In this document: positions 53,362 through 62,728 of the stretch, piece by piece
How positions within the stretch are numbered: the first letter of the stretch is position 1
How the letters are laid out: every line of letters begins with the position of its first letter
NCBI RefSeq assembly: GCF_002379095.1
Contig: NZ_NBZV01000011.1
Coordinates: forward strand, 1 to 64,000
Length of the DNA: 64,000 bases
Reading direction: 5' to 3'
From: Polaromonas sp. AER18D-145
Lineage (GTDB): Bacteria; Pseudomonadota; Gammaproteobacteria; Burkholderiales; Burkholderiaceae_C
Made by a program: the position numbers and the translations under genes
The notes under the pieces: model-generated
What the model was told of the DNA's origin: nothing
The model's input: the letters and a program-made list of their open reading frames with translations, nothing else
The model's database searches: none

Positions 53362-54396
53362 TCAGCTCTCCCGCTTGCCCAGCAGGCCGCGGGGCCTGAA
53401 GATCAGGATGAGCACCAGGAACAGGTAGGGAAGGATGGGCGCCACCTGCGACAGCGTGAGCTTGATGTAGGAGTTGCCGGCCACGCCCGCACTGAGCGGC
53501 AAGCCGATCTGTTGCGCCAGGGTCGCCAGCGAATAGTCAAAAGCCACGGCGAAGGTCTGGATGACGCCGATCAGCAAGGACGCCACGAACGCCCCCGACA
53601 GGGAGCCCATGCCGCCGACCACGACCACCACGAAGATGACGGAGCCCACGGTGGCGGCCATGGCCGGCTCCGTGAGGAAGGTGCTGCCGCCGATCACGCC
53701 CGCCAGCCCTGCCAGGGCGGAGCCCGCGCCGAACACCATCATGAACACGCGGGGAACGTTGTGGCCGAGGGACTCCACCGCTTCCGGATGTGTCAGCGCG
53801 GCCTGGATCACCATGCCGATGCGGGTGCGCGTCAGCAGCAGCCAGACGGAAGCCAGCATCACCAGGGCGACCAGCATCATGAAGCCCCGGGTCGCGGGAA
53901 ACGGCGAGCAGACGATGCGCACGGCGGCATCGGCCGCGCTGCACAGCTCCGCAGGCGCGGTGCCCCAGACCATGCTCAGGCCCTTGACGGAATCGTTGAT
54001 CAGGGTGAAAACAGGCCCCTGAAGTACTGCGGGCGGGTGGAACTCGACGGCAATGCGGCCCCAGATCAGTTGCACCAGCTCGACAATCACATAAGACAGG
54101 CCGAAGGTGATCAGCAACTCGGGGACGTGCCCGAACTTGTGCACCTTGCGCAAAAACTGGCGCTCAAACAGGGCGCCCAGCGCGCCGACGACCAGGGGCG
54201 CGGCGACCAGTGCCGGCCAGAACCCGACGAACTGGGCCACGGTGTAGCCCACATAGGCTCCCAGCATGTAAAAGCTGGCGTGCGCAAAATTCAGGACGCC
54301 CATCATGCTGAAAATCAGCGTGAGCCCGGAACTCAGCATGAACAGCAAAAGCCCGTAGCTCAGCCCGTTCAGCATCGAGATGATGAAAAACTCCAT
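53362..54396 (-). CDS. livH: ABC transporter permease LivH
   Basis: 344 residues. The membrane protein starts MEFFIISMLNGLSYGLLLFM and has SSGLTLIFSMMGVLNFAHAS, FGAGSALAGLAGVIGG and VVVVGGMGSLSGAFVASLLI. A periplasmic insertion of about 50 residues follows FHPPAVLQGP. It forms the inner-membrane channel with LivM. A terminator-like hairpin lies between it and the upstream binding-protein gene. Confidence 0.93.
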   Translation of the reverse strand: MEFFIISMLNGLSYGLLLFMLSSGLTLIFSMMGVLNFAHASFYMLGAYVGYTVAQFVGFWPALVAAPLVVGALGALFERQFLRKVHKFGHVPELLITFGLSYVIVELVQLIWGRIAVEFHPPAVLQGPVFTLINDSVKGLSMVWGTAPAELCSAADAAVRIVCSPFPATRGFMMLVALVMLASVWLLLTRTRIGMVIQAALTHPEAVESLGHNVPRVFMMVFGAGSALAGLAGVIGGSTFLTEPAMAATVGSVIFVVVVVGGMGSLSGAFVASLLIGVIQTFAVAFDYSLATLAQQIGLPLSAGVAGNSYIKLTLSQVAPILPYLFLVLILIFRPRGLLGKRES

Positions 54397-54420
54397 TCCT
54401 GTCGACCTTCCTCATCGGTA

Positions 54421-54459
54421 AAAAGTAAAAAAGCCCGATACGGCAGACCCGCTCGGGCT
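54421..54459 (-). terminator. terminator/attenuator between the binding-protein gene and livH
   Basis: On the minus strand AGCCCGA, a 14-base loop and TCGGGCT are followed by TTTTTTACTTTT. Reading through at reduced level would give more binding protein than permease. Confidence 0.7.
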
Positions 54460-54479
54460 CCTGGTTCAGGATGACTCGC

Positions 54480-55712
54480 TTACGGACGTTTCATCTGGCA
54501 GCTGGTCGGCGTGCTCGAGACATAGTTGGGGTATTCCTTCAGCGGAGCCATCGTCATGCCGGTCTTCTCGGGGCTGTAGGGATACTTGGCGTCGGCTTTC
54601 TGCCAGACCGACATGTACAGCGGTTGCTGCAACTGGTGGTCGGTCTTGCGCATTTCGACTTCACCGTTGAAGCTCTTGACCTTCAGGCCCTCCATCGCGG
54701 CAGCCACTTTCACCGGATCGGTGGATTTGGCCTTGGCCATGGCCGCGCCCAGCATTTCATAGATGCGGATGGTGGAGCCGGTGTAGAAGTCGTCGTTGTA
54801 CTTGGCGTTGAACTCCTTCATCCATTTGTCCATCTGCCCACCCATGTTGTAGTGGTTGTAGGCGATCTGGTAGACGCGGCCGGCACCATTGGTGCCCAAC
54901 GCTGTGGGGGTGCCCGTGACGCCAGCGTAGTAGGTGAAGAACTTGCCGGTGTAGCCGTTTTCGTTGGCGGCCTTGATCAGCAGGGACAGGTCGGAACCCC
55001 AGTTGCCGGTGATCACGGTGTCGGCGCCCGAGGCCTTGATCTTGGCGATGTACGGTGCGAAGTCGCGCGTCTGTGCCAGCGGATGCAGGTCTTCGCCCAC
55101 GATCTGGATATCAGGACGCTTGCGCGCCAGGGATTCCTTGGCGTATTTGGCGACCTGGTGACCGTGGGAGTAATTCTGGTTCAGCAGGTAGACTTTTTTG
55201 ATGTCCTTCTGGTCCACCATGAAGCTGGACATGGCTTCCATTTTCATCGACGTGTCGGCATCAAACCGGAAGTGCCAGTAGCTGCACTTGCTGTTGGTCA
55301 GGTCCGGGTCCACCGCCGAGTCATTGAGGTACAGCACTTCCTTGCCGGGATTGCGTTCATTGTGTTTGGTGATGGCATCTGACAGGGCCACCGCCACCGA
55401 AGAGCCGTTGCCCTGAATGATGTAGCGCGCGCCCTGGTCGATGGCGGCTTTCAGCGCGTTCAGGCTTTCTGCGGGGCTGAGTTTGTTGTCGATGGGGGTG
55501 ATTTCAAACTTCACGCCAGCCGGGTTGCCGGCGCCGCTGAATTTTTCGGCAAAGAACTGGTAGCCCTTGATCTGGCTGACGCCCACCGGTCCCAGCAACC
55601 CGGTCAGAGGGTCAATTCGGACCATCTTGACGGTCTCGCCCTTTTGGGCGAAGGACACACCGGCAGCCATCATCATGGCCGTCGCTGCAACAATTTTCAT
55701 GGTCAATTTCAT
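54480..55712 (-). CDS. periplasmic substrate-binding protein of the Liv-type ABC transporter
   Basis: 410 residues from MKLTMKIVAATAMM with AAGGAGA before it. The signal peptide ends at about residue 22 (GVSFA). Peripla_BP_6/LivK-like fold: VRIDPLTGLLGPVGVSQIKG, ARYIIQGNGSSVAVALSDAI and TVITGNWGSDLSLLIKAANE. It captures the substrate for LivHMGF. Given the neighbouring ligase and beta-oxidation genes, the substrate may be a carboxylic acid rather than an amino acid; that is inference. Confidence 0.9.
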   Translation of the reverse strand: MKLTMKIVAATAMMMAAGVSFAQKGETVKMVRIDPLTGLLGPVGVSQIKGYQFFAEKFSGAGNPAGVKFEITPIDNKLSPAESLNALKAAIDQGARYIIQGNGSSVAVALSDAITKHNERNPGKEVLYLNDSAVDPDLTNSKCSYWHFRFDADTSMKMEAMSSFMVDQKDIKKVYLLNQNYSHGHQVAKYAKESLARKRPDIQIVGEDLHPLAQTRDFAPYIAKIKASGADTVITGNWGSDLSLLIKAANENGYTGKFFTYYAGVTGTPTALGTNGAGRVYQIAYNHYNMGGQMDKWMKEFNAKYNDDFYTGSTIRIYEMLGAAMAKAKSTDPVKVAAAMEGLKVKSFNGEVEMRKTDHQLQQPLYMSVWQKADAKYPYSPEKTGMTMAPLKEYPNYVSSTPTSCQMKRP

Positions 55713-55902
55713 CAAATGTCTCCTTGTTAACTGATAAGGGCAGAGTACAAGTTTTTGTGCGCTGCAGCGTAGGGGATTGCCCGTAAAAACCGGCCTGGCT
55801 ATCGCGCAGGTGACAAAGTACCGTGGCAGAAAAATCCGGGCATTCCGCAGCGCGGAATGAACCGCGCTGCCCGGCCCGTTGCCGGCCACGGCAAGGCTGG
55901 CA

Positions 55903-57531
55903 TCACACGCCGGGCAAGGTGTAGTCCTTGAGCTGCTCGCGCAGGCGTGTCTTGAGCATTTTTCCGGTCGCGCCCAGGGGAATCGCATCGACAAACACGA
56001 CGTCGTCGGGAATCTGCCACTTGGCCGTCTTGCCTTCGTAGAAACTGAGCAATTCCTCGCGGGTGACTTCGGCGCCCGGCTTTTTCACCACCGCGATGAT
56101 GGGTCGCTCGTCCCACTTGGGATGCCTCACGCCAATGCAGGCCGCCATGGCCACGGCGGGATGCGCCACGGCGATGTTTTCAATGTCGATGGAGCTGATC
56201 CACTCGCCGCCCGACTTGATCACGTCCTTGCTGCGGTCGGTGATCTGCATGTAGCCATCGGGGTCGATGGTGGCGACGTCGCCGGTCGGGAACCAGCCGT
56301 CGATCAGCGGATTGCCGCCCTCGCCCTTGAAGTACTCGGCAATGATCCAGGGGCCCTTGACATGCAGGTCGCCGAATGCCTTGCCGTCCCAGACGATTTC
56401 CTTGCCTTCGGGGTCGACAATTTTCATGTCCACACCGTAGATCGCCCGCCCCTGCTTGAGCCGGATCTTCATCTGCTCGTCCTTGGACATGCTCAGGTGC
56501 TTGTTCTTCAGCGTACACAGCGTGCCCAGCGGCGACATCTCGGTCATGCCCCAGGCGTGCAGCACCTCGACGCCGTAGTCCTCCTGGAAGGCGTGGATCA
56601 TCGCGGGGGGACAGGCCGAGCCGCCAATGACCGTGCGCTTGAGCGTGGAGAATTTGAGGCCGGCGGGCTTCATGTGGCCCAGCATCATCTGCCAAACGGT
56701 GGGCACGCCGGCGGCATAGGACACCTTCTCGGCTTCGATCAGTTCATAAATCGACTTGCCGTCCAGTGCCGGACCGGGAAACACCAGCTTGGCGCCAGTC
56801 AGCGCGGCCGAGTACGGAATGCCCCAGGCGTTGACGTGGAACATGGGCACCACGGGCAGGATGGAATCGCGTGCGCTCAGGCACATCACGTCGGGCAGCG
56901 CCGCGGCGTAGGCATGCAGGATGGTCGAGCGGTGGCTGTACAGCGCCGCTTTCGGGTTGCCCGTGGTGCCGCTGGTGTAACACATGCTCGAGGCCGAGTT
57001 CTCGTCAAAACTGGGCCAGCGGTAGTCGGTCGGGTGCGGGGCGATCCAGGCTTCGTAGCTGCTCAGATTGGGGATGCCGCTGTCCGCGGGCAGCTTGTCC
57101 GCATCACACAGCGCGATGTAATGCTTGATGGTCGTGCACTTCGCATGGAAGGCCTGGACCAGCGGGAGGAAGGACATGTCAAAACACAGCACCTGGTCCT
57201 CGGCGTGGTTGGCGATCCAGGCGACCAGGTCAGGGTGCAGGCGCGGGTTCAGCGTGTGCAGCACACGGCCGGAGCCGCTGACGCCGAAATACAGCTCAAG
57301 GTGGCGGTAGCCGTTCCATGCCAGCGTGGCGACCCGGTCGCTGAACTGCAGCTTGAGCGCATCCAGCGCGCCGGCCACCTGGCGCGAGCGGCGCGCCACA
57401 TCCCGGTAGGTGTAGCGGTGAATGTCGCCTTCCACACGGCGCGAAACAATCTCTGCATCGCCGTGATGGCGCTCCGCAAAATCGATCAGCGATGAAATCA
57501 GCAGTGGCTGGTTTTGCATCAAACCCAACAT
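55903..57531 (-). CDS. AMP-forming acyl-CoA ligase (long/medium-chain fatty-acid type)
   Basis: 542 residues from MLGLMQNQPLLISS. The AMP-binding enzyme has CYTSGTTGNPKAALYSHRS, HAWGMTEMSPLGT, GWFPTGDVATIDPDGYMQ and DRSKDVIKSGGEWIS, with the terminal Lys in PLGATGKMLKTRLREQL. It activates a carboxylic acid to its CoA ester, feeding the acyl-CoA dehydrogenase, FadB-like enzyme and thiolase encoded downstream. It is divergent from a Crp-like regulator. Confidence 0.92.
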   Translation of the reverse strand: MLGLMQNQPLLISSLIDFAERHHGDAEIVSRRVEGDIHRYTYRDVARRSRQVAGALDALKLQFSDRVATLAWNGYRHLELYFGVSGSGRVLHTLNPRLHPDLVAWIANHAEDQVLCFDMSFLPLVQAFHAKCTTIKHYIALCDADKLPADSGIPNLSSYEAWIAPHPTDYRWPSFDENSASSMCYTSGTTGNPKAALYSHRSTILHAYAAALPDVMCLSARDSILPVVPMFHVNAWGIPYSAALTGAKLVFPGPALDGKSIYELIEAEKVSYAAGVPTVWQMMLGHMKPAGLKFSTLKRTVIGGSACPPAMIHAFQEDYGVEVLHAWGMTEMSPLGTLCTLKNKHLSMSKDEQMKIRLKQGRAIYGVDMKIVDPEGKEIVWDGKAFGDLHVKGPWIIAEYFKGEGGNPLIDGWFPTGDVATIDPDGYMQITDRSKDVIKSGGEWISSIDIENIAVAHPAVAMAACIGVRHPKWDERPIIAVVKKPGAEVTREELLSFYEGKTAKWQIPDDVVFVDAIPLGATGKMLKTRLREQLKDYTLPGV

Positions 57532-57879
57532 GGTTTTGTTTCCTTTCTTGTCCGCTAAAAATTCTGTGCCGTTCGGCAGCCTGGTAAGCGCATGGTAACG
57601 CCCGTGAAGCGAGTTCTGGACCCACCAGCGCCTCAATCAGCACCTTGGCGACAGCGCAGGGACGGTGTCTTTGTTTTTCTTGACGTGCATCACGGTCGGC
57701 CAGGTGCCGGGCCCGCCACGCGAACCACCATGCCGCACTGTGCGCCGCTGCGTCCGGTGCCGGCAAGAGATGTCGTTGCTCCGACAGTTTGTAGGTACAA
57801 ACCCCATGCCACTCCCCGTGGCGCTCGGACATTCCAAACCGGCCAGGTCGTGCCCCGCGGCTGCGGAGACAATCGTTCC
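57532..57879. promoter_or_regulatory. divergent regulatory region between ligase and Crp-like genes
   Basis: 348 bp without a supported gene. It should hold both promoters. I see no clear copy of the palindrome found at 50355 and no strong -35/-10 pair. Confidence 0.4.
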
Positions 57880-58572
57880 ATGTCCCTTGAAGAAGCCGTT
57901 TTCCCGCACCACCGCTTTTTGCGCAGCCAGCCGTGGTTTGCCGCCCTCCCTGCCGACACCCAGACCCGACTGCTGGAGCGCACCCTCACGCTGTCGGGCC
58001 GCAAAGGCGAGGTCATGCTGGCGGCGGGTTCGCCGGTCAAGGGCTGGTATGCCGTGCTGTCGGGGCTGGTCAAGCTGCAAAGCACCTCCTGCACCGGTCG
58101 GGTGTCGGCTTTTCTCGGGGTGCCGGACGGCGAGTGGTTTGGCGAGGGCTCGGTCCTGAAAACCGAGCCGCGCCGTTATGACGTGATTGCCCTGCGCGAC
58201 ACTTTGCTGCTGTGCCTGCCGCGCGCCCAGTTCGATGAATTGCTGGCCCACAGCCTGCCCTTCAACCACTTTCTGGTGGCGCACCTGAACCGGCGCCTGG
58301 GCCAGGCCATGACCATCATCGAGGCGGAGCGCCTGCGCTCCCCCGAGCAGCGTGTGGCCCTGTACCTGACCCGCGTGTTCTGGCAGGGCCGGCGCCGGCT
58401 GGTGCTGTCGCAGGAAGAACTCGGCCACCTGGCCGGGCTGTCGCGGCAGACGGTCAACCGCGCCCTCAAGACGCTGGAGCAGGAAGGCCTGGTGTCGCTG
58501 GAGTTTGGCCGTGTCGCCATGCTCGATGAACAGGCCCTGGCCGCGTATGCCGTCCGGCCCGAGGGAGGATAG
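57880..58572 (+). CDS. Crp/Fnr-family transcriptional regulator
   Basis: 230 residues from MSLEEAVFPHHRFL; the open frame extends upstream without family similarity. The cNMP-type barrel has GRKGEVMLAAGSPVKGWYAV and LGVPDGEWFGEGSVL. The C-terminal winged helix has LVLSQEELGHLAGLSRQTVN and RALKTLEQEGLVSLEFGRV. There is no N-terminal Cys cluster, so it is not an Fe-S FNR. It is divergent from the acyl-CoA ligase and may control it. The stop is 1 bp before repeat copy F. Confidence 0.88.
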   Translation: MSLEEAVFPHHRFLRSQPWFAALPADTQTRLLERTLTLSGRKGEVMLAAGSPVKGWYAVLSGLVKLQSTSCTGRVSAFLGVPDGEWFGEGSVLKTEPRRYDVIALRDTLLLCLPRAQFDELLAHSLPFNHFLVAHLNRRLGQAMTIIEAERLRSPEQRVALYLTRVFWQGRRRLVLSQEELGHLAGLSRQTVNRALKTLEQEGLVSLEFGRVAMLDEQALAAYAVRPEGG

Positions 58573-58573
58573 G

Positions 58574-58665
58574 GCCCCCACGCTTGTCGCTTCGCGTACT
58601 GCGCTGCCCCCCGAGGGGGCACTGCGCCTGCGGCCCGGCGAAGCCGGTTCCGCGGCCCCGGCTGG
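58574..58665. repeat. GC-rich dispersed repeat, copy F (inverted orientation)
   Basis: GCCCCCACGCTTGTCGCTTC, the CCCCCCGAGGGGG hairpin, then CCGGTTCCGCGGCCCCGGCT. It lies between the Crp-like gene and selO, oriented opposite to copies A-E. Confidence 0.85.
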
Positions 58666-58722
58666 CCAAAACGGCTTAACCCCACCGGCACAGGGCTGCG
58701 GGCCGCATAGGACAATGACCGC

Positions 58723-60201
58723 ATGAACTCTGTCATCGGCGAGCCGCTTGCTGCGATCCCAGGCCTGAAATGGGCCAACCGCTTTGCCCGTCTGGGCACG
58801 GATTTTTACACCGACCGCCTTCCCAGCCCCCTGCCCGCACCGTATTGGGTCAGCCGCAACCAGGCCCTGGCCCGCGAGTTGGGTCTGGACCATGCCTGGT
58901 TTGAATCGCAGGAAGCGCTGGCGCTGTTCACCGGCAACCAGCTAGCCCAGGGCTTGCAGCCGCTGGCCAGCGTCTACAGCGGCCACCAGTTCGGCCAGTG
59001 GGCCGGCCAGCTCGGTGACGGCCGCGCCATCCTGCTGGGCGAGCTGGCCACCCCGGGCGGGCCGCAGGAAGTGCAGCTCAAGGGCGCCGGCATGACGCCT
59101 TACTCCCGCATGGGTGATGGCCGCGCCGTGCTGCGCAGCTCGATCCGCGAATACCTCTGCTCCGAGGCCATGCATGGCCTGGGCATCCCGACCACGCGCG
59201 CCCTGTGTGTCACCGGGTCTGATGCCAGGATCCGCCGGGAGGAGATCGAAACGGCTGCCGTGGTGACACGCACCTCGCCGAGTTTCATCCGCTTCGGGCA
59301 CTTCGAGCATTTCAGCTACAGCGACCAACACGCGCAGCTCAAGGTGCTGGCCGATTTCGTGATCGACCACTTTTATCCCGCCTGCCGCGAGAGCAGCCAG
59401 CCTTATGCCGCCTTGCTCCAGGCCGTCAGCGAACGCACCGCCCGCCTGATGGCGGCCTGGCAGGCCACCGGCTTTTGCCACGGCGTGATGAACACCGACA
59501 ACATGAGCATCCTGGGCCTGACCATCGATTACGGCCCTTTCCAGTTTCTCGATGCGTTTGACCCCGGCCACGTCTGCAACCACTCGGACACCCAGGGCCG
59601 CTACGCCTACAACAAGCAGCCCAACATTGCCTACTGGAACCTGTTTTGCCTGGGGCAGGCCCTGTTGCCGCTGATCGAGGTGCAGGACCAGGCGCTGGCC
59701 GCGCTGGAGTCCTACAAGACCGTGTTTCCCGACGCGCTGGAGGCCCGCATGCGCGCCAAGCTGGGCCTGCCGGATGCCCGCCCGGAAGACAAGGCCCTGA
59801 TCGAAGCCGCCTTCAAGCTGCTGGCCGCGGACAAGGTGGACTACACCATCTTCTGGCGCCGCCTGTGCCATTTCGGCACGCCGCAGGGGCGTGAAGCGGT
59901 ACGCGACCTGATTCTGGACCGGGCCGCCTTCGATGCCTGGGCGCTACAGTATTCGGAGCGCCTGGCGTACGCAGATACTGGGCTGGCGGCCGATTTGATG
60001 CTGAAGAACAATCCGAAGTATGTGTTGCGCAACCATATCGGCGAACAGGCGATCCAGGCCGCGAAACTAAAAGATTTTTCAGGGGTCAACACCTTGCTGA
60101 CCCTGCTGCAGGCCCCATTTGAAGAACACCCGGACCATGACAGCCATGCCGGTTTTCCGCCCGACTGGGCGGCCTCCATCGAAATCAGCTGCAGTTCGTA
60201 A
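58723..60201 (+). CDS. selO: SelO/YdiU-family protein adenylyltransferase
   Basis: 492 residues, normal length. Pseudokinase-fold AMPylase motifs: [68 protein letters not shown] and [13 protein letters not shown]. The C-terminus ends ISCSS, with the Cys that replaces the selenocysteine of animal SelO. It adds AMP to proteins in redox stress responses, which fits the msrB gene just downstream. Confidence 0.94.
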   Translation: MNSVIGEPLAAIPGLKWANRFARLGTDFYTDRLPSPLPAPYWVSRNQALARELGLDHAWFESQEALALFTGNQLAQGLQPLASVYSGHQFGQWAGQLGDGRAILLGELATPGGPQEVQLKGAGMTPYSRMGDGRAVLRSSIREYLCSEAMHGLGIPTTRALCVTGSDARIRREEIETAAVVTRTSPSFIRFGHFEHFSYSDQHAQLKVLADFVIDHFYPACRESSQPYAALLQAVSERTARLMAAWQATGFCHGVMNTDNMSILGLTIDYGPFQFLDAFDPGHVCNHSDTQGRYAYNKQPNIAYWNLFCLGQALLPLIEVQDQALAALESYKTVFPDALEARMRAKLGLPDARPEDKALIEAAFKLLAADKVDYTIFWRRLCHFGTPQGREAVRDLILDRAAFDAWALQYSERLAYADTGLAADLMLKNNPKYVLRNHIGEQAIQAAKLKDFSGVNTLLTLLQAPFEEHPDHDSHAGFPPDWAASIEISCSS

Positions 60202-60235
60202 GCAGACTCAAGAAGTCATTTCCAAAGGTAAAGCC

Positions 60236-60646
60236 ATGCCCCCGAAAATCCAGAAAACCGATGCCGAGTGGAAAGCCCTGCTCGCCGAGAAAGGGGCCGA
60301 ACCCGGCGCTTTCCAGGTGACGCGCCAGGCGGCCACCGAACGCGCCTTCACCGGCAAGTACGACAAGAATTTTGCACCGGGCACTTACCGCTGCATCTGC
60401 TGCGACGCCGAACTGTTCGACGCTTCGTCCAAGTTTGACGCAGGCTGCGGCTGGCCCAGTTTTTCGCAAGAGGTCCGGGAGGGCGCGATTGAAGAACATG
60501 TGGACCGCGCCTACGGCATGACACGCACAGAAACCGTCTGCGCCAACTGCGGCGCCCACCTGGGCCATGTGTTCCCGGATGGGCCCACACCCACCGGCCT
60601 GCGCTACTGCATGAACTCCGCCTCGCTGGATTTCAAGAAAAAGTGA
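60236..60646 (+). CDS. msrB: peptide-methionine (R)-S-oxide reductase MsrB
   Basis: 136 residues from [12 protein letters not shown]. Two zinc CxxC pairs ([10 protein letters not shown] and [10 protein letters not shown]), the GCGWPSF motif and the catalytic Cys in [11 protein letters not shown]. It reduces methionine-R-sulfoxide in proteins. It begins 34 bp after selO, so the two probably form one oxidative-stress unit. Confidence 0.95.
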   Translation: MPPKIQKTDAEWKALLAEKGAEPGAFQVTRQAATERAFTGKYDKNFAPGTYRCICCDAELFDASSKFDAGCGWPSFSQEVREGAIEEHVDRAYGMTRTETVCANCGAHLGHVFPDGPTPTGLRYCMNSASLDFKKK

Positions 60647-60649
60647 TCA

Positions 60650-60826
60650 GCCCCCACGCTTGTCGCTTCGCGTACTGCGCTGCCCCCCCACGGGGGCGCA
60701 TTTTTCCTTGGGGCGGCCCTGCGGAAAAACAGCCCCCACGGTCGCTCACTGCGTGTAGCTCCCTGCCCCCCTGGGAGGCCGCTGCGCCTGCGGTCTGGCG
60801 AAACCAGTCCCGCGGCCCCTGCTTGA
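60650..60826. repeat. GC-rich dispersed repeats, copies G and H in tandem
   Basis: G starts at 60650 (GCCCCCACGCTTGTCGCTTC) and runs to about 60730, with the TTGGGGCGGCCCTGCGGAAA tail seen in copy B. H starts at 60732 (GCCCCCACGGTCGCTCACTG) and ends CAGTCCCGCGGCCCCTGCTT near 60826. Both are in the same orientation as F. They fill the msrB-yciB gap. Confidence 0.8.
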
Positions 60827-60890
60827 AAAAGCGGCACGCAACGAAGTGACGCCTGCTCTTGCCATCCTTTTTGCCACCGATAATCAACCC

Positions 60891-61511
60891 ATGAAAATTC
60901 TGTTCGATTTCCTGCCCATTGTTCTTTTCTTCGGCATGTTCAAGTACGCCGAGGCCAACACCGCGTGGTCGGCCCAGACGGCGACCGACTGGCTCGGCTT
61001 CATGGTCTCCGGTGGCGTGGTGGGAATCGCCGAGGCGCCGGTGCTGCTGGCGACGGTGGTGGTGATCCTGGCCACCCTGGGGCAGATCCTCTGGCTGGTG
61101 GCGCGCGGCCGCAAGATAGACACCATGCTCTGGGTCAGCCTGGGGCTGGTGACCATGCTCGGCGGTGCCACGATTTATTTCCACAGTGAAAGCTTCATCA
61201 AGTGGAAGCCCACCGTGCTCTACTGGGTCATGGGCGGCGCGCTGCTGGTCGGGCAGCTGGTGTTCGGCAAAAACGGCATCCAGTCGCTGATGGGCGCGCA
61301 GATGGCCCTGCCCGACGCGATCTGGCGCAAGGTCAACTACAGCTGGATCGCGTTTTTCGCGGTCATGGGTGTGCTCAACCTGTGGGTGGCGTTCAACTTC
61401 CCGACGGCCACCTGGGTCAACTTCAAGCTGTTCGGCGGCCTGGGCCTGATGCTGGTTTTTGTGCTGGCGCAGGCTGTTTTCCTGAACAAACACGTCAAGA
61501 CCGAACCATGA
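60891..61511 (+). CDS. yciB: YciB/septation protein A-type inner membrane protein
   Basis: 206 residues from MKILFDFLPIVLFFGMFKY, five to six membrane helices, and the family's KPTVLYWVMGGALL and NLWVAFNFPTATWVNFKLFG. YciB affects cell-envelope synthesis and intracellular septation. The stop overlaps the bolA-type start by ATGA. Confidence 0.93.
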   Translation: MKILFDFLPIVLFFGMFKYAEANTAWSAQTATDWLGFMVSGGVVGIAEAPVLLATVVVILATLGQILWLVARGRKIDTMLWVSLGLVTMLGGATIYFHSESFIKWKPTVLYWVMGGALLVGQLVFGKNGIQSLMGAQMALPDAIWRKVNYSWIAFFAVMGVLNLWVAFNFPTATWVNFKLFGGLGLMLVFVLAQAVFLNKHVKTEP

Positions 61512-61804
61512 TGCCCGCGGCCCCCACCACCGCCCTGCCCGTCCACGCGGCCCGGATCGAGGAACAGCTGCGCCAGCGCCTGAGCCCGAGCCTGCTGGAA
61601 GTGATCGACGAAAGCGCGGCGCATGCCGGCCACGCAGGCGCCAATGCCCAGGGTTTCGGCAGCCATTTTCGCGTGCGGATTGCGAGCCCCGCCTTTGCGG
61701 GCAAGAGCCGCGTCGCGTGCCACCGGCTTGTGTATGATGCACTGCAAAATTTCATTGATCAGGGCCTGCACGCGCTGGCCATTGAAATCCTTCCACCCCC
61801 CTGA
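61508..61804 (+). CDS. BolA-family protein
   Basis: 98 residues. It has the BolA fold with VIDESAAHAGHAGANAQGFG and FRVRIASPAFAGKSRVACHR. BolA proteins partner with monothiol glutaredoxins and Fe-S clusters. Tandem ATGs at 61508 and 61511; the first overlaps the yciB stop. The order yciB, bolA, peptidyl-prolyl isomerase looks like a single operon. Confidence 0.9.
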   Translation: MMPAAPTTALPVHAARIEEQLRQRLSPSLLEVIDESAAHAGHAGANAQGFGSHFRVRIASPAFAGKSRVACHRLVYDALQNFIDQGLHALAIEILPPP

Positions 61805-61864
61805 TTTTCGGCCTACGCCCAGAGCGGCGCCGTTCCTCCATCAACGACTACCCAAGGAAACCCC

Positions 61865-62650
61865 ATGAAAAAGCAAGTCTTACTGGCAGGCGCCCTCACC
61901 GGCCTGATGGCGCTGGGCGCATCGGGTGCCTTTGCCCAGAACATTGCCATCGTCAACGGCAAGGCCGTGCCCAAGGCCCGCGTTGACGCGCTGGCGCAGC
62001 AGCTGGCGCGCTCCGGCCGTCCGGTCACCCCCGAAATGCAGGGCCAGATCAAGGAAGAAGTCATCGCCCGCGAAGTGTTCATGCAGGAAGCCGAGAAACT
62101 CGGCCTGTCGGCCAGCAACGACTTCAAGACGCAGATGGAACTGGCCCGCCAGGCCATTCTGATCCGCGAGTTGTTCGCCGATTTCCAGAAGAAAAACCCG
62201 GTGACCGATGCCGATCTCAAGGGCGAGTACGACAAGTTCGTTGCAGCCAACGGCGGCAAGGAATACAAGGCGCGCCACATCCTGGTGGAAAAGGAAGACG
62301 AAGCCAAGGCCATCATTGCCAGTCTGAAAAAAGGCGGCAAGTTTGAAGACATCGCCAAGAAGTCTTCCAAAGACGCCGGCTCCGGCGCCAACGGCGGCGA
62401 CCTGGACTGGGCCAACCCGAGCAGCTATGTGCCCGAGTTTGCCGAAGCGATGACCAAGATGAACAAGGGCCAGCTGACCGACGTGCCGGTGAAAACCCAG
62501 TTCGGTTACCACGTGATCCGCGTGGACGACATCCGCACCGCCCAGTTGCCACCGTTCGAGGAACTCAAGCCGCAGATCGCGCAGCAGATGCAGCAGCAAA
62601 AACTCGGCGCCTTCCAGCAAGGGCTGCGCGAAAAGGCCAAGGTCGAGTGA
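61865..62650 (+). CDS. parvulin-type peptidyl-prolyl isomerase, exported
   Basis: 261 residues. The signal peptide ends at about residue 24 (ASGAFA). A helical chaperone part (VTPEMQGQIKEEVIAREVFM) surrounds a rotamase domain at about 135-235: YKARHILVEKEDEAKAIIAS, GGDLDWANPSSYVPEFAEA and TQFGYHVIRVDDI. It folds outer-membrane or periplasmic proteins, like SurA or PrsA. A bidirectional terminator follows. Confidence 0.92.
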   Translation: MKKQVLLAGALTGLMALGASGAFAQNIAIVNGKAVPKARVDALAQQLARSGRPVTPEMQGQIKEEVIAREVFMQEAEKLGLSASNDFKTQMELARQAILIRELFADFQKKNPVTDADLKGEYDKFVAANGGKEYKARHILVEKEDEAKAIIASLKKGGKFEDIAKKSSKDAGSGANGGDLDWANPSSYVPEFAEAMTKMNKGQLTDVPVKTQFGYHVIRVDDIRTAQLPPFEELKPQIAQQMQQQKLGAFQQGLREKAKVE

Positions 62651-62681
62651 TCAGCGGGGCAGGCCGGAGCGTCTGCCATCG

Positions 62682-62711
62682 CAAAAAAAAGCAGCTCTTG
62701 AGCTGCTTTTT
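62682..62711. terminator. bidirectional Rho-independent terminator
   Basis: The 8-bp stem AGCAGCTC-TT-GAGCTGCT (62690-62707) is preceded by an A run and followed by TTTTT. It serves both the isomerase gene and the convergent katE. Confidence 0.88.
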
Positions 62712-62728
62712 CATTTCTGCCCCGGGTT

